Assembly: GCA_951394045.1 (NCBI GenBank)
Contig: OX595985.1
Location: 4,464,001 to 4,528,000 of the forward strand
From: Nitzschia sp. DOCU1
Taxonomy: Eukaryota; Bacillariophyta; Bacillariophyceae; Bacillariales; Bacillariaceae
Direction: 5' to 3'
Length of the DNA: 64,000 nt
The notes under the pieces are model-generated. The model was not told the origin of the DNA, searched no databases, and saw only the letters and a program-made list of their open reading frames with translations. Position numbers and translations under genes: made by a program. Shown here one piece after another: positions 63,082-64,000 of this stretch. Position 1 is the stretch's first letter; each line of letters begins with the position of its first letter.

Positions 63082-64000
63082 TCAGTGGAGGGGAACATGG
63101 TGGTTGGGATGCAACGAGAAAGCACCGTCACGCAGCATGCGGGAAGAAAAGTTGTGCATAACAGGGGCAGCCTGGACATGCAGATAACGGAGCATTTCAT
63201 CGGACCGCCAGCGTCCGATGAGGCGGATGGTATCATGATCAACGTCGGCGCAGAGAAGCGCCATGGCGCCGGAAGCGCGGAGGGATCGAGCCGAGATATC
63301 GGTAGCGAGGAAGCCGTACGTTGGTCCAAGAAAAAGAGCCGAGGCGCGTAGAGCATCGGTGACATCGGCGGGGCGGACAGGTTGCCATGCAGTGTTGTGC
63401 CGGTACATGGCAAGGTTGGTGGTTCGTATGGCATTGTGGAGTCTAAGGTGGAGGACTCGGCGGATGAGGGCCGCCACGGGACAGAAATTGGGGTCGCCAC
63501 TACGACCCAGACCAATGACTTCACCTCGGACACCGTTTTTTTGTGTGGTAAATTCGAGCGTGGCAAAGGTAGCGGTGGACAGGTCATGATCGGTGGCAGT
63601 TTCCAGATTGAGCCGAACGGCCCCAATTTGTAGGCCGACATCACATAGGCGAAACGGGGTGGTGTCAGTGGGAGTGCCTGTGTATTCTCCCGGGCGCAGC
63701 AAGAAAAAGAAAGCAATGGTGATCATGTCAGAAACGGCAATTGAGGCAGCATCATTGGACAGAATAGCCGTCTGCGAGATGCATTGAAGCAGGGGAATGG
63801 GAATCGGTTTGACACGTTGAGGCGGTGGATCTAATTTGGCATAGGCGGCAAGTTGGCGCTGGATGCGGAAGTCGATGTTGCCTTGGGTGGTGAGACGTGG
63901 GTCCGGGGTCCCCACACTGGCGAACGCCTGTCCAATGCTGCGTAGGGCATCCTCCACCGTTCGAGATCGGACGGGGAGGTTACGGGGGGCAATTTCTCCT
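63082..64000 (-). CDS. YR2 tyrosine recombinase (5' end outside window)
   Basis: Open to the window edge, about 306 codons visible, ending at TGA 63084-63082. It reads VEDALRSIGQAFASVG, then the catalytic-domain landmarks: FFFLLRPGEYTG (first Arg), FTTQKNGVRGE (possible catalytic Lys strand), ISARSLRASGAMALL (second Arg box; the usual His of HxxR is not evident) and LIGRWRSDEMLRYLHVQA (Trp and nucleophile Tyr). These proteins integrate circular cDNA by site-specific recombination instead of DDE integration. It appears intact as far as seen, unlike the DIRS1 copy. Confidence 0.8.
   Translation of the reverse strand, partial: GEIAPRNLPVRSRTVEDALRSIGQAFASVGTPDPRLTTQGNIDFRIQRQLAAYAKLDPPPQRVKPIPIPLLQCISQTAILSNDAASIAVSDMITIAFFFLLRPGEYTGTPTDTTPFRLCDVGLQIGAVRLNLETATDHDLSTATFATLEFTTQKNGVRGEVIGLGRSGDPNFCPVAALIRRVLHLRLHNAIRTTNLAMYRHNTAWQPVRPADVTDALRASALFLGPTYGFLATDISARSLRASGAMALLCADVDHDTIRLIGRWRSDEMLRYLHVQAAPVMHNFSSRMLRDGAFSLHPNHHVPLH

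Larger units (their letters stand above)
51330..64000 (-). mobile_element. YR2: Ngaro/PAT-like recombinase retroelement, 3' part
   Basis: Minus-strand element entering from the right edge: tyrosine recombinase (64000-63082), then repeat B1, A2 and B2. The B1-A2-B2 order is the split direct repeat arrangement known from Ngaro/PAT-type YR retrotransposons, which predicts an A1 copy at the other end, beyond the window. Gypsy4 interrupts B1. Confidence 0.75.

Overview
This window is a repeat-rich stretch of a nuclear eukaryotic genome, most likely a diatom or related stramenopile. That assignment is inferred from family resemblance: Ty1/Copia elements whose protease opens with DSHADT (like diatom CoDi elements), several Ty3/Gypsy families, and tyrosine-recombinase (YR) retroelements. 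No bacterial operons, rRNA or CRISPR arrays are present. Nearly everything is mobile DNA in nested layers; convincing host genes are few and mostly broken.

Layout. 1-426: 5' end of an RG-rich gene leaving the window on the minus strand. 631-4933: tandem array of about 2-kb units carrying dead fragments of one gene family. 6506-11032: an unrecognised C-terminal fragment and a decayed transposase-like gene. 11070-11648: hidden minus-strand membrane-protein pseudogene. 11910-19096: a small gene split by a complete 6.48-kb Copia element (Copia1), 4-bp target duplication CGGA. 19248-about 25195: 5'-truncated Copia2. 25393-30136: 5'-truncated Gypsy1 with its 3' LTR. 30137-30498: Copia RNase H fragment abutting a truncated YR retroelement (DIRS1, 30497-34947). 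35677-49160: a minus-strand LINE interrupted by two separate insertions, Gypsy2 (35677-40254) and Copia3 (40300-46968), only 45 bp apart. 49582-50274: proline/serine-rich single-pass membrane protein. 51049-51329: 5' end of a Copia1-type element. 51330-64000: a second YR retroelement with split direct repeats in B1-A2-B2 order; Gypsy4 (51795-62957) is inserted in B1 and Gypsy3 (53327-58676) is inserted in the gag gene of Gypsy4.

How the parts work. The LTR elements encode gag, protease, reverse transcriptase, RNase H and integrase. Two cross-element patterns stand out. First, in six elements gag and pol lie in one reading frame separated by a single UGA, followed by CUA, CUC, CGG or CGA in four of them; this is the signature of programmed stop-codon readthrough. 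Second, all three Gypsy elements with a visible 5' LTR junction carry a different but perfect 12-nt palindrome at the primer-binding position, 0-3 nt from the LTR. Premature stops inside the dead genes are mostly TGA, often where related elements have arginine, consistent with CGA to TGA decay at CpG. Gypsy2 and Copia3 have almost identical LTRs yet damaged proteins, suggesting mobilisation in trans. All comparisons were made by eye within the window.
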